Source: Lichenostomus cassidix
Taxonomy: Eukaryota > Chordata > Aves > Passeriformes > Meliphagidae
Assembly (NCBI GenBank): GCA_008360975.2
Contig: CM039188.1
Location: 26,501,944-26,565,943, forward strand
Direction of reading: 5' to 3'
Length of the DNA stretch: 64,000 bases
A program made the position numbers and the translations under genes. Every line of letters begins with the position of its first letter. The first letter of the stretch is position 1. Of the stretch, positions 38,501 through 53,800 are shown in pieces. Below the pieces are notes generated by a model. That model had not been told where the DNA came from. It was given only the letters and a program-made list of their open reading frames with translations, and did no database searches.

Positions 38501-38751
38501 TATACAAATATGTTTAAGTATGGCTTTCTGATGTTCACTTTTAATGAAGACTGCGACACAGACCTTGCTTCCTTTACATTCAATACCAGTAAGATTCTAC
38601 ATAAAAGCTTTTAAGGGACTAAAATACTGATTGCAATAAATATCTGCATGGCCTCCTTAAGCTGATGGAGCGCGCCAGTGAAGAGTAGCAGAAAGGTCTC
38701 TGAGAGGCACCGTTGATTGCTTCTAAGTCTACACATGTCCACAGATCTCCA

Positions 38752-38838
38752 TTAACTGTGCGTTGAAACATCTGAAGAGGAGCTGCTGTTGCTGTTGGTG
38801 GTCTGGGCCCTCTTTATATACAAGTTTAGTAGCTTCAT
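38752..38838 (-). CDS. CLASP1: CLASP1 terminal coding exon
   Basis: The acceptor TTTCAG ends at 38839. The exon has 28 codons, MKLLNLYIKRAQTTNSNSSS to SDVSTHS, and TAA at 38754-38752. The serine-rich tail is the CLASP1 type. Confidence 0.95.
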   Translation of the reverse strand: MKLLNLYIKRAQTTNSNSSSSSDVSTHS

Positions 38839-41800
38839 CTGAAAGAAAGAAACAAACGTCAGGAGAAGATGCCAGAAAAAAGCAGGTAGGGAAAAGCTGA
38901 CTGCAAAATGTAAAAACTCGCATTTTGGGGTGAGCTGACACTGGGCACTCTGGAGGAAAAGCAAAAGCAAAACTGAGACAAGAGGCTATGCCCAGTCCCA
39001 CTGAAGTTACAGACAGATTTAACGGGATTTAGGAAAGCCTCTTGCATTTCACTTCAGTGGCCATCAGTTCACAGACCTCAATCCCATAGCCAGATCAGGT
39101 CAAGCAGGATTCCCACAGAGGTCAGTAGGGCTGCAGGCACACTAGGTGCCCCTCCCAGGAACCACCCTGAACTTTCCCTGGTTTATAAAATGTTCTTTTC
39201 CAATGCCATTATATCTTCACTAATATGGTACATCTAGTGCAACTGCAGCTGTTATGACTATATACTTCCCTTGCATGGGTTTGCTCTCTTTTTCCTCCTT
39301 GCCACCTTAATTCCAGATCCTGTAATGACTCATGCATACATTTAACTTTAAACATGCAGGCAGTCTGCATAAACACAGAAGAATTACTTCCATGTTTATA
39401 GTTAGTGATGTGGCCAAGTGTGTTTGTGGCACCAAGGATATTGGGATAATAAAGCCTCTGCAATATTTTATAAGGAGATTTCCTAACTTCCCACATATAA
39501 AGAGGTAAACCTCAGCATACATAGCTGTCTCTTTGCAGAGCAATTTGGAAGCACAATTGTTATTTGTGACAAGACTACACAGAAATAAAATCCAAGAGTC
39601 TTCAGTCTCAGGTTGTTTTGGCCTATACCACACTTCCTTACCCATGAAAGAAATTATTGCTTAAAAATGATCGAATGAAGCACCCTGAACTAAGCAGCTA
39701 CTCACATGCATAGATCTGTTTCAGAAACAAAAAATGCAGAATTCATCTCAAAATTGCATAGAAATCTTGAGTATGAAAGCTTAAAACAGAAGGAAGAAAA
39801 ATTTGTGGTGGCTTATTGAGCAGCTCTGATAAGCAATCAAACACCTACACAAAAGTCTAGTCTGAAGGACAGAGCTGAATGAAGGGCTTGGCTTCACTTG
39901 CAGCATCAGGTCAGAATTTGAGTTTTGCAGCTAGCCTGACTCCAGGGTACAAAGTCCTTTGTGGGGTCCCTTAAGTTTGCTGTTGTCCCAGAAGGAAAGG
40001 GACACATGCACCCTGACATTAAGAGTGAAGCTTTACCTGCATTTCTACCAGCCCTAATCACAACTTGCTGCTGAGAGAACCTGTGCTCCCACCATCCCCA
40101 TGCATTCCCATCACTCTCTGCATGAGGATGTCTGTGCAGCCAAAGAGCAGAATGAAAGCTATTTAATTTGTATTGCAGATCTGGTTTTCAGCCAGAGCAG
40201 CCAGCTGAGCCAGCTCACTGCACAATCACCTCTGGATGTAATGCCAAAGGAGCAAGGCAAACATGGCTGGAGTGGAAAAGACCTGTCAGAGGCAACTTGC
40301 AGTTACACAGGACCAAATGCATCATGAAATCAATCTCCAAACACCATCAAAATTTTCTTACTGAGATTTCAAATGCTCACACTCCTGAACAAGTGCTGTG
40401 CTGCTCCAGGGGCATTTGTCAGGGTGAGACAAGATTTAATAGAGTTCAGGGAACTCGACCCAGAGCTACAGTGAAGCCACAGGTCTTGCTGCTAGTAAAA
40501 GCCAGGAGAACAGCTTGCACTATCAAAACACCAGAGACACACTACTCTCGTACCTTGCTTCCTGTGAGTTGTGCGAGATGAGGTTTCAGTTCTTCTCCAA
40601 TCACTGAATAAATTGCCACTAGGCAAAATACACTGGCTTTTCGGACACTGCTCTCTGTGTTATCATAACCCTGGAAATGAGAGGAAAAAGTCAGAAGCCA
40701 AACAGCACTCCCCAACAGCCTTATGAGCAATACACTCCAGAGCTGATACAATCACTCAGTACATCCTATCTGTTCCTTCTGTTATTGGTGTATGTCATGC
40801 TGTAAGTCATTAATATCTAGTTATTTATAACATTAAATAACAAGACTTTCCTAACATGAACTTGGGACTCTATCAGATACACACACTACTGTGTCCAGTT
40901 CAGATGACCATGAACTACCCTGAATGGTCAGGACCTGGAGGGCAGCTTACCTATCAAGTAGGAAGTACCACAGGAAAGAACATGCTGAAAGACCCCCTGT
41001 GCTGATCTCTGGCAGTTTGAGCACAACTCAAACTAGCCACCAGGTCAGTCAGCAGCTGGTGACACCAGTCCCAAACTCAGGCAGAGACCCATCACTCAGC
41101 AGCCATCCCACCCCATGAGAAAGGCAGATGTCACTTCAGCCTGGGGGATGCTGGCTCCTCCAGATACAGGGTGACCTCTGCCGGGAAAGCCCGAGGAGGG
41201 ATGCAGCACAGCTGGGGCTGTTCCAGCTGCAGGGCCAAAGTACAGCCCAAAATGACAGTCTGCAATCCCACAGAGCACTGAGCCAGGAAAGCAGGAGGCC
41301 TCTGTGAGCTCAGAGAAACACCAAGCTACTGATGGTGGAGAGAAGGCTGAGCCTCCTGATCCAAGACCAGGGCAAGCACCACAACTCTCCCCTGGCCAGG
41401 CCCTGTTCTTCCATGGAGACCCCATCTGTTCATGGAGAGCCTGCTCCAGGCTGTTGAGCTGCACACTTGTGCTCACACTGCTGCTGACACTCCTTGCCTC
41501 CTCACCAGGACTCTCAGCATGGTAAACAAGCACAAAGGTGATTCTCTGCAATACAGTCCTTCCGCCAGGATTTCAAAATACTTCCCAAATGGAAGGAATA
41601 GATTACTTCAATCACTGAGTTTCTAAGGTAAGGAAATATCTCAGGCAAACTAGGCTCTGAAACATGAACCATTTAAAGACCTGGAAGTAATTAAAGAAGA
41701 CAAATAAAACTGCCTTTTTAAAGGCATGCTGCTCCCAGACTTTTTCCAGTGCATCGAAGCTTCACTGTTCAAATTGTTGTCTCCAACAATGATGGCTAAA

Positions 41801-44800
41801 ACCATTTTACAACAAAAGTTTAGATCAATACAGAATTGTCCAATTCCCAGAAGTTGAGATTTAAGAATTGCAAGAGCTGACACTACAAAGTTGGGATGAA
41901 TGCTAGATGCATAAGGGGAATTTCTGACTTTGCTCTTGTCCTTCCAACATTTTATGCTCACAATGAGGAGGCCTCTTTATCCCAGTTCTCCATGGAAGTC
42001 TTACCCTCCCAAACATGTCTCCCCCTTTCACAAATTATTGAGCTGTTCCTGTCACAATCTCTCTCCTGCAAACACACACATTCCTTCTCCTCCCTCGCTG
42101 CTACTTCACATATTTCCTTCTTGTTTGCAGCCCCATCCCAATACTGCCAGCTACTTGTGCAGGGGATCAAAAGACAACACTGCTACAGCCAGTGCTCAAA
42201 GCTAAATCCACAGTGTACAACCAAGCCTTAGCACTGGCAAAAACACAGCTCCCCAGCCAGCCAGGAGAGGGTTATGAAAGAGGCTGAATGAAGTCAGCAA
42301 GTAGTTTGGTCCTAATTTCAGAAAGAAAAGATGAAAGGAGCAACCTGCCTGCTGGGATTCAAATTCAAGTGTGAAGTACCATCAAAGAACAGAACAGCTC
42401 AACAGAATTAAAGGGGAATTAAAGGGGACTAGAAGATGTATAGAGACAGTATAAAATGTGGATAACTCCTACTCCCAAATGTATTACATGGCTACATGCT
42501 ACTGGCTTATTTAGGAGTCAGGAAAGGCATCCAATTGTGGAACATGCACATAAGAACCTGAGTTTTCCCTTCCTTAATACTAAAAAGATCAAAAACCCAT
42601 ATATAAAATTTTTATTTTAGCAAAAATTAAATGGTTTAATTTACCAAAATCTGGCCCTACAGGATCTATCATTCTCCCTTAGGGCACGGATCTCACAAAT
42701 AAATGGTGGCTTTTGCTCAGGAGCAATGACATGAGATTCTGTACCTGTAACAACCCAGGAATGATATCGGGTAGGAGCTGATGCAACGATTCCTTGGAAA
42801 TCCTCTCGATGACTTTCGTTTGCATTTTGATGGCAGCTAAATTAATTGGATAGTCTGCAGTCTGAATGATGGGGCAAAGCACCTTGATGCACTGCTCGGG
42901 GTGGATGGAACTCGCCAGGGTGGAAGCAGCTTCTTCAGCAGCTCTGACGACCTGAAAGGAAAGTAGAGCAAACCCTTATGTTAATGAGGTCACACTTGAC
43001 AGCCAACACCGCTGGTGTGTGCTAGGAATGACTGCCAGGAAATGCTTGGGGATGTTCATTAACAGATCTGCAGGAGGCTCTGTCAAGGGGCAATCGACTC
43101 TGAGAATTCACATCCTCTGCCTCCAGTGACATCTTTGTTACAGCCACTGGCAAGATGCCCATCCTGCCTAATGTAACTGTGTCAAAGTTGTGGCTAGTTT
43201 GAAAAAATCACCTGCCACCCAAGACAGACAGGCTTGTCCATCCCATGAGGAGCAAGAGGACGACATCTCTCCAGCCACTGTTGAAGAACCCAAACCAACC
43301 AGCTTAGACTTATACAAAATATATCTCCTTAACTTTTGCCAGAACGGCCCTGTTGCAGCTTTCAGTGTGCATCTCACTGCTGAGTGCCCTGTGCCCACAC
43401 TGAGACACCCATGGCAGATGTGTCCTGCCCCTTCCCAGCTCAACTGTGCTGCAATCAAATCCAGCTCACAGACACCAACAGGCTTTAGGGTGTCCCTGAC
43501 CAGGCAGCTGTGCTCTCAGCACATCTAACCTATCAAGGCAGCACTGGGATCACCATACAAAATGGAGGAAGAACAAGTGGAAACAGCAGTAGCACCCACC
43601 CTTTGCAACAAGTCCACACTGTAAAGCAGTCACACAAAGCAAGGGAGATGCCAAATTCAACTCTGACCCTGACAGAAGGCAGATTCACAACTTTCACTCT
43701 TCTCCAGCAGATAGGACAGCTAGTTCAAGGAAGAAAGACCCAAATCTGGTCTCTCCTCCCATGAGAATTTATTAATTTTACATTCTGCAGTAATTGGATA
43801 AAAAAGAACAGGATGGGAAGGCAGGTTTTCTTTTTTCAAGTGTCTGTGCTAATTGCCAGGCAACAAAATGAAGCTTCCTCTTGGCTGCACTCTTCCTGGC
43901 CACAAATAACACTCTTTGCTCCCCATGTCCTTGTTACAACACAAAAGATGGAGGATGCTTTTTCTCATCTTCTCTCACTCCCCTCTTCTCAGGGTTTACT
44001 TTTAAGGGAGGGTAAATTCTGAGTAGCAGAGATGCCTCAGTGGGCAGACTTAAATCCAACACCTCAACTTGAACAAGAAAGAAGCATTCACAAATCATCA
44101 TGTTTAGGATCTTCCAGCTAGTCCCAGGCAGTCCCTATCTGAGGCCAGGAGCATTAATGCACCCTCTGTTTCCTGGCTGTGTGGGATGCTCAGGTGCCCA
44201 GCACCAGCTCTGTATCTTGTCTAAACTAAACTGCCTGGGGTTGTCCGAAGTCAATACTTTGAAACCAGCACTAGGAAATCTGTCTCAGGCAATCTGCAAA
44301 ACAGAAAATAAATCAAACCACAGGTCTCCTGTCACTTAGACTGAAAAAATGGCTGCTGAATTCACCTTGGTCTCCTCATCCACATGCTGTGATGGCATCA
44401 AACTCAGGGATTTCTACTTCACTAAGGCAAACCCTGGACAGATGTAGCTCCATCAAAGCCTCAAAAGGTGAGCTTTCATTCTTTTTAAGCAACTACTGTG
44501 GAATATGCATGAACAAGGAGTAGCTGGAAGCTTATCTTATTGTGTGGACTACAAAATACAAGGTTTAACTGACTTTTAAGATAACAGCAATTAATAGTGA
44601 CCAGAAAGTATAATCTCCACCTACAAAGCCTGCTTAACCCACAGTCTTAGCATCACAGCCATGCTGCTAACATTAATCTTCCACTCATGCTGACAGCTAC
44701 CTCCCCAAAATAGGAATGGCACAAGACACTTCTAGACCCAGGAAATAGCAGAACTGATCCACTTGGCTTTTGGCATCCTCTAAAGCAGATCTAACAGTGA

Positions 44801-47800
44801 ATGTGATCTCAGACACTTCACACAGCACAAATATTGCGTGCAGGCAAGATATGAGCAGGATGGTGAAGCAACCTGAGATCTTGGACTGCTTCTGTACCAG
44901 TGCCCCATTTTACAGAAGAAAAGCTGTCCAAATGCTCCATTTACTTCAGGCCTTTCTCAGCATTTAATTATAATATTAAAACATATTCCAAAATGAATGG
45001 CAAGCCACAATGTGGCCAATATTAAATAAAAAATCATCCTAAAAGATCCATGAATGAGTAGACATCCATGCAGAACAGAATGCTTGCTTTTCTCACTTAC
45101 ACCAAGTTTTCCCACTTCCAGCTATTTCTTTGTTAATTCCTCTTCAATTTCACACATGAGAAGCATGAAAGTTAGTATTTTTCCCCATAAAGTGGTACTG
45201 CCTTAGGAGCCAGCACTGTGTGATTTTGTTGAGAAAGAAGAGAAACAACCCAAGTACTTGAGGGAAACCTAATGCCAGGCTTTGACAGCACAGAGTGGAA
45301 TTGCTGGAGTGGATTAAGTCAGGAGTTCCACAAGGTCTCTAAAGGAATGCCCTTCCTGGCACTGTAGCTTCTGATGTCTGCTTTCCACAAATGAGGGAAA
45401 GCACCAACTTATAGAGGGTCCTGACACTTTGCAATCCATTTAACTATCCGCTAGCAAGCCACTAGCTAGAAAGCCCCAAATATTACTATTTGGACACAGG
45501 CCACCTGGGATTTTGTTCTGCAGCAATGCCAAACACTGTTTGGAAGTGTTTTCAGACACTCTCAGAAAGAAAAGCTTGCACATATATCACAACACACTAA
45601 AGAAAATTAAAAAAAAAAGAAATTCAACCTTATATCCTCTTGGTATCCTGCTTGATAAAAAAGCAACAATATTTTAGTGTAAACCTATGGCAAGACTCTG
45701 ATCTCAAATACACTACCATAAAAAAGAACCCAAAAGCAGTAGGTGAAAAAATCAATGAATATTCTATCTGGGTTTCAGCTCCATATCCTGTTTGCACACA
45801 GTTCACTATGGTTATAAAGTTGAAGGTATGAAGCAAGTACATGAGGCAAAATCTTTTTTTAAAGCCTATTAATCAATTCCAAGCACAACAAGCATTAAAA
45901 TACAGAGATAATTTTTCCCAAAATAAGTGAGGGTTCAACAGGTTCAAAGGTCACACATATTTTGCCACATCAAAAGGGGAGCAAGGAACGTTGTGAAGGT
46001 TCAGAAATTATTTATGTCCCTGACAGTCCTGCTTTCAGCATTGCTGCCCAGTTCTAGCATGGATGTGGCTACATTTAGGCAGTGGTTAGGTACTTCACAT
46101 CTCTCTACCTGCAGGGCCTTCCCCCTGAACACAGAAGGATGTATTACACATGTCCAGCATGATAGGAGTTGTAAATGTGACAACACCAGGGAGACTTCCA
46201 AATCTCCCACAAGCACATCTGGTGAACAACGCCTGAATCTCAGCCACACTTCAGCAAACCCTGAGTGTGTGACTAGCTTTAATAACATGCTCAAGGCTCA
46301 CTGACATCAACGGGATTCCAGCATGTGCTTACATGCTTGCTTGGAGGAGAGCCTCTGCAGGTAAGCAGCTCCTGGCTCCCTGGGGAAGCACCGGCAGCTG
46401 ACGGCGTAGGAAGGGTAGGGTAAAACCAGCTGACAGTGAGCCAAAGAGACAAACTCATCCCTGCTGGCACAGAAAGCCAAATGCCACCATTCTGCAATAC
46501 AAATACCAGCCCTGTCCTTCCTCCTGGCTTTGGCAAAACAAAACATTCAGCCACCCAGACAGACTCTGCGTCCCACGAGGGGAAGCGTGGCTTTTAGTAT
46601 TTACCTAACTCACTCAGAGTCCTGCTCACCTGGCACTGCCAGAGAAATCAGCAGCATTCCCAAACAGAGGGAAGCCCATAATCAAAAGATACAAACTGCC
46701 AGGTCATTTGGCAACAAGCATATGCAATTGCAACAGAGTTTAGCAAAGACATTTTGCCATAAGGCACAATGCCTGTGCCTTGCAAATTGTACATACCATA
46801 CAATATCAAAAAATCAAATATCTTTTATAATCGGGGCTTTAACAAGACCAGCAGAGTGAAACAACCTGAAAAGGAGTAGGAGAAATGAACAAACAGGATA
46901 AAGCAACAGGTCTTCCTCCCAGCTTTGAAAGCAAGATCAACAGATACACATCAGGAAGTGACAGGAATGGTTCATACCAGCAGAGACACCACAATAAGTA
47001 GCGGATATGTAATCTATCCTTTAAGCCCAAGAAAATAAAAGGGTGCTGTTTGGTACGTGCTCAGACTGGGGAGCTTGCTGTCACAAGAGGATTAGAAGTT
47101 AGACAAGTTAGCCAAAGAGGAAAAAAAAAGCCAACACACACAGGGAGGCAGACAGAACAATTCACACGGAAAGACTTTAAGACAGCTGGAAGGAGGGAGA
47201 ATATCCACAGGGAAGCATCATTGTACGCTTGCCTCTTGCTAGTCAGTCAGGTAGGGTATCAAATGAAGCAAGATTTTTGTCTGACCTAATGTAATGAGTC
47301 TCAGAAATACAAAAGGAAACTAGAAAAGTCATTAAGTGATGATGGCAGCTGGAAGCACCGGGTTTAAAAGGGTGGCTATGAAGCAAGATGCGCAAGACTT
47401 CAGAGAGCCTGCAGTTCTTTAACAGCACAGCCACTAAGCTGTGTGTAAGGTATGTCACAAACATGATTTTACCTCCCAGTAAAAGCTTAAAGCAAACCAT
47501 GGCTTGAACTGGATAGCTTGACATCATTCAACACAGGGCGGGTAGCCCAGGAATGCAGATCTAAGAGATAGCTCTTGGCCCTAAAGCAGCAGGTTTTTCT
47601 CCTTTCCAAAGGCTTATTCCCTACACACTGGAGACTAGATTCAGCCTGACTTCTGCTGGCACAACACAAACTGTGTGTGCTGGTGGGTTCCTTGAAAGAC
47701 ATCTGAGGTGCATTACGACCTTTCTAGTCTCACAAAAGAGAAATTTTTATACTTCCACCCAGTTTGCTGTAGGGAAGGAACCATATTCACATGCACAAAG

Positions 47801-50800
47801 CCAGTGAGGTGTAGCACACAGAGAGCTGTTCACCTCTAGCAATGTCATCCTTAATGCTACCAAGGAGTAATTTCAAACTAACAGGTTAGGCACTCCCAGG
47901 AACATGCATGGGAATTGCTTCCTGATCTCAGTGGGAGAGGATATGCTGACATGTACTATTAGGAACAGTGTGATCAAGACACTAATCTGTCACAGATCCT
48001 TTTCTTTTAATAGAAAAGCACATTGGAATCATCACAGTTCTACAAAATTTGCTGGACAAACTTTGGATGGCAATGCCCACTGGTTTACCTGGTTCACAGA
48101 GCACTGCAGCCACAGGATCCTGTTCACTTAAGACAGCCAGAACAAAGACTCCGTCTCTTCCACTCAATTTCTTCTGCTCAGCTATTACTTTCAGTGCATT
48201 AAGATGTTGTTTGCTGCTGCAGCAAGCAGCTTGTCTGCGACAATATGCTCTTGGTCAATATGCAGCAGCTTTCTAAAGAATTTTCATAGTTTCATTTCTG
48301 CTTTAAAGTGACAAACTGCTAGCAAATAAGGAAAGAAAAATGTCCTGACTCACCTAAGGCAGAACATGGCAGGTTCATAGGCTACACAGGGCATCAGTGT
48401 AACATGCAGGGATCTCAGCAAAGCAGCACCTGCACACCTGGATGAGAGCTTCCCATAGGAGCTTAAACTGGAATACTTTGCTATGACTGCTAGTTACACT
48501 GTCCCTGCAGAAGGCTGTAGAGGATGAGGCAGTGCAGGCAAAACCCCAAGGAAAGCTTAGAAGCTTTGTACACCATTGTGAAACACACAGAGCCAGAGAA
48601 GTTTATTAAACAGAAGAATGAGGTTTTGCTTTCTGGCTTACAAGGCATGTGATTGTCCTTTTGAGCCAATTTTTGCCATCTAGAGGTGGTTACTTAAAGC
48701 CTGTATAATCTAAGCTGGAGGGGATGGAGGTTTACCAGTACCTAGTCAGGCAAACTCCCATCCCTGAAGGCTTTACAGTCTGATCCAGACAGGAACAAAC
48801 AATTACAGACTTGGTTTCAAAGCAGGAAGTGGACTCAGCAATAGGGAGTGCTAAGCAGATGAAAAGGCAGTGTGATTTTTATAAGGGATTCCGAGATGAA
48901 GTAGATTAGACTGCTTCTCCTGGGCATTAGATATTTAAAACATGTTGGAAAATAAAAAAAGCTTATAAACATATATCATGAAACATCAATGACTACCCAG
49001 TTTTAGCACTTGGTAGCTTCCAGCATGGACTAGGTAACAATTAATCTTCAAGACTATGATCATTCAGTGATTTTCTACACAGATCATACCATCATCAGCG
49101 GACAGTTACAAATCTTATAAATGTCAGAGGCCAATCTAAAAACACCTCAGCAAGATAGTAACAATTACCTACAGCTAATGGATTACTGATTTCTTCTCCT
49201 TCTCCCTCCTTTAGAGGGTTACAACAAAGAATGTACAATAATGTACAATAAGCATCTCAATTATGCTTATGGATCTTCTAGATCATAAAATACAGAAATC
49301 AGATATCTAAGATATGGCACAGGATCCTTTCCTTACACATAGAAAACACACAACAGTTGAGTCTATAGGCTTTATGCCAGAGACAGAAACAGGGAATTAG
49401 CTATCCTGTGGTTTTTCACTCTGTGGCTGATTTCCAAGATATTAAACTATTTCTGTTTTAAAATAATAATAAGAAATTATCCTCATTTTGCTGGCATGAA
49501 AGTGAAGCAATGTCATATCAGTGGTATTGGGTCAGCAAGTAGCATCTCTCCTTAGTTATGGGTGAGTAACTACACTGGAACAATATAAGTTAATATTAAC
49601 TTATTGGCAACAGAAAGATGGTTCTCTTCCAAATAACTCTAAACAAAGACTGATAAAAATCAACAAGATTTAATATCATCCACAACTTCAATTACATTCT
49701 AATGCTCCAAAAGTAAGTGGAAGGCATTTACATGTCACCCCCCTAAATGTTTCCAGTTATGACTGAAGCAGGCTTGACTCTTCACATCACCCCATTATAT
49801 CAACAACATCCAATAGACTGTTGTACTACAAACAGTATAAAAACAGGATGAAGTTAAAAAATGCAAACTAAACATGAATTCCAAGCCAGAGTCTTTTAGT
49901 CTGTAGCCCAGGGTTACATTAATTTCGACCTGCCACTGAGGTCTGTGCTTTGCCAATCTCCTGCATTTGTACTTACAACAAGGTGTGACTCAGCCTCCAA
50001 CTCCATGTACCAACTTTCCCTCTCCCTTGTCCCTGGGGGGAAATGTGGTGCTCTCAGTTGTGCTGCTCTGCTGATCCCAGACCTTGCCTTCAGCAACAGA
50101 AGGCAGAAGACTTCTTGGACTTGGAAAAACAGCCAATTATCCAGGCATACTAAAATATCTAACAATGCTAACACTGATTTAATACTTCCAACTATGTAAT
50201 TTGGAATAAAATCATGGTCTTTTTTTGTTAAAAAAACTCGTTATCTAAATATCAGCACTCAGTTGGGGAAGGGGCTGATATTTGCTCATTGGTGAATGTG
50301 TGGGTTTTAATTTATGATTTGATCTCTCCTGGCCACAATGAACAACAGCAATATTGGAATTTGGGTAGGCAAATGAACCTTCCTGATCTCCAAAGAACTG
50401 CCTCTTAGTAAGACTTCCTGGAGACAGTACCAACTTTAACAGCTCTGCCCTGTGCTCCTCTTCAAATTCCCTTTGCTTGGTCACTTTAGACTGAGTCTCT
50501 GTGGGTCACATATAACTGAAAATGTGTGCAATAGCTTGGCAGCAATTAGCAGTCTCTGTGCTGAAGGGGAAACTCAGGTAAGAAGGACTGAAACAGATGC
50601 AGCTTGCTCAAAACAGACATTTTCTCCTTACTTATGCGGCCCGCTGGACACCAAAGTATCTCAAACCACAAACAAGGATCACTGCTATCTTCTACTACAA
50701 GGCAGAAGCAGCCCAGAAACATAACAAAATGGAGTGACATCTTATCAGGACATCACCAGCACAAAGATTAATCCTTTCCCAACTGAATTATATACCAGCT

Positions 50801-53800
50801 TTTCTTGAAATAGTTCTAACAGTCTAGAGGAAGATTTGATTTTATGTAGTCTAAGGGCAATACAACACTGCCTTCAATATTCCTCTGATACAGTGAAAAA
50901 GAAAACTGTAGAACAGACTTCTGTTCTGTAGCTGTTCTGTACCTCAGAACTTCCTTTCCCTCTTCAGCTATCCTTTGAAAGTGCCCTTCAATCACAAACT
51001 GGTGAATCCTCATTTAATCTGCTGCTCAGTGGGATCCAGCCAAAGGGCAGCTCCTCCTCCCCTCCTGGAGAGACCAGTGCTGCAAAGTCAGCAGTGGGAG
51101 CAAGCTGGAGGGCCACTACAGGAAGGGAATTTGTGACCTTCTGGCTCTGGGCTATGAGTCTGACCAACTGGGCCATGCCCAAATGAACCCTCAGTTAATT
51201 TTTTACAGACTTAACTGAATCAGCAAGTCCCAGCTACAGGTAAAAATACTTAGAGCATATTCCCAGGTATATATTTAGCCTAGCTCATGTGAATTCTTAA
51301 GTGCAGGTACCTTTCTTAACTTCAGGAATGCTGATATTCTTAAACTACTGACAGACAGCTGATGCCTTTCCTGGGCTGCATCATGGTTCTGAAAGCCTCA
51401 TTTACACAGAGATCAGAAAATACTCAAAAACTGAACAAAAAATCTACAACCAGTGCCCCCACTTAACAGGAGTATACCTGCAGTGTCCTGCTGTGACAGC
51501 TGTCACCCAAAGGTCTCACTGCAGCAGCTGATGTCTCAATATGAAGATGCTGTGCAAAACTGTGGCAAATCAAAGACATGCTATGTGCAGCACAGCAGCT
51601 ACTTGCTGAGAGCAATACAGCTCAATTGTTCAATAAAGAAGTGCCAGAACTCCCACCTCTTCATTCCTGGTTTGAGTTTGTATTTCTCTGCTTTTCCTTG
51701 GGAGGCACCTCATGCAAATCCTGAAGAACCTTCCCACACCACAAGAACACAGAGGCATAAAGCATGGGGTTTTCAACATTGTTCTTGATTTCTGTAAAAC
51801 CCACCAGTCCCACAAAGACAGTGAATACTGAGGGGCATTAAAAACAGTGCCAGGGACAATCTGGAAAGGTCCTTCTAGAAATGTTAGTTTTGGAGGACTC
51901 TCAGAGAAAAAATACAAAGGGCACTGAGTCAAGGTGAGCTGAGAAGTATGTAAGTAGGAAAACTTGCCAATAAAAGGCACTCCTTCAGAACATAATGTTT
52001 TGTCTGACTGCTTTATCAGAAAATCAATTTACAACTGCTTCTTACTACTCAGAACTGAAAATGACAGGGATGCAAAGGCTCTAAATCAAGAAGAGGAAGG
52101 TAGGCAGATCAGGCGGCCCTCATTCACTAAATGATTAAACATTTTCTACTTTTGCATTTTAGAGAAATCCAGACTGTTAGTTTCTTTCCCTGAGAGTGTT
52201 TCTTGTTTTGCTGTTTGGATTTTCAAACAGTACAGTTTCTGCTACCCACAGCTAAAATAACCTTGTGTCAGTCACCCAGTGCTCTGGAGCAGTCTGGTCT
52301 ATTACAATCATCTTTTCATGGCCAAATCTCTTCAGACAGAGATGCCCAAAATTGCTTTTTGATTTGATTTAGAAGAATCCTGTTGCAGAGAAGAATAAAT
52401 GCCTTAGATTTCAAAGCAAGAACTTTGGTAATAAAGCCATCACAGATCAATAGAGAAATTCTGGTAGCACTTTCCAGAAGGTTTGGTTCAAACTTGCAAC
52501 ATGCACCAAGGCAGATTAAAAGATCCAACTTGGAAATCAATCTACAAAGATTAACTTTAAATGTAATTTGAATTGATATACTTAAAATGTTATCATGTCC
52601 CTTTATTCTTGCTTTACTTCAAAATACTTTCAATTTTGTGTATGAATTCTCTCATAAAAGAAAAATGCAATTGACTCTTCCCTTTGCTTCTTCCTCTGCT
52701 GCTGCAACATGGCCTCTTTGTCCATTTTCTCCTGTTACTCACCAGTTCCCAGCTCTCCAGCATGGCCCAATTTCACCATTCAGTTTTCTCACACAATTCT
52801 GCATGAACATGGCCTTGGTGTTCACCAGTACATTTTGTATTCTTACCTGTACAGACAGAGGCAGCACAATGCCCCCAGCACGCTCTAAAAGACAGTTAAA
52901 CATGCACTTTTTTCCTACAGTGTCTCAGCCTCTCCCAGAATGAGCAGGGAAGTCCTGGGAAATTAATAAACAGTGGCCTGCAAATCCAGACAGCTCCAAG
53001 TCCACATAAAAAAAGTTGACAGTTTCAACTTTGCTCCTCCCTGTTCAAGCATGTAAAAATCCTGTCTCTTCATACTTGGGAGACTCAATACCAATTTTTT
53101 CTTCTGTCAAGATGGCTCAACATGTCTGCCTGTAAAATCTCACAGGTCCTACATTCTTCAACAGGTCCATATTGCTTTCCCAGTAGCAATGCTGAAAGGC
53201 TCACTCACCTCCTTGTGGGAATCCTTATGTGCTTCCAGTGTCTTCATGATAGTCAACTCCGCGTAGTTCTTAAACCTTGCCGGCTGGTTCCGGAGGATCT
53301 CCCTCAGCACTCGCAGTGCCAGGGCTCTTATCGAATGCTGTGCCGAGAAAAATAGGCATTACAAAAAGCTGCTTCTCAAAATCATACTCTGAAGTGAATT
53401 CCAATGGCTCACCAGAAATTCTCATGGCTCCCTACACCATCAGCTCCAGTGGAGTGAGCAGCGCAATGTAACAAAATTCAGAATTGGGTTCCTTGCTTGC
53501 TCTTGCACAAAAAGCCAAAGAAAATTACTGTTTTCATATATACAAGAGTCAGAATGACTGCTTTGTTAAATCCCCTATTTCTGACAATGAAGTACAAATT
53601 TGTTCCCACAGCTGCACGTCTGCATTACATGAATCTACAAAGAAAGTCAGATCATACATGTTTTGCCCTTCCCCTTTTGCTCAGCTTTGCAGATATTGGG
53701 CTCCATACATGCCACAAAGCTGTTTCTCATGTACTAATGCAGTAAAACTGACTCTTCCTGTAACTCCTATAGAAATTACTTTCAAGAACTTAAATTTAAG

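Larger units (their letters stand above)
34766..38751 (-). other. CLASP1: CLASP1 3' UTR (probable, about 4 kb)
   Basis: This is the DNA between the CLASP1 stop codon and the distal AATAAA. No intron signal or other gene is apparent in it. It contains an A-rich stretch in mRNA sense (about 35465-35505) and an ATTAAA signal 207-212 nt after the stop (38545-38540) that could give a short isoform. The extent is inferred: a single long UTR is typical of this gene, but transcript data are needed to prove it. Confidence 0.6.
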
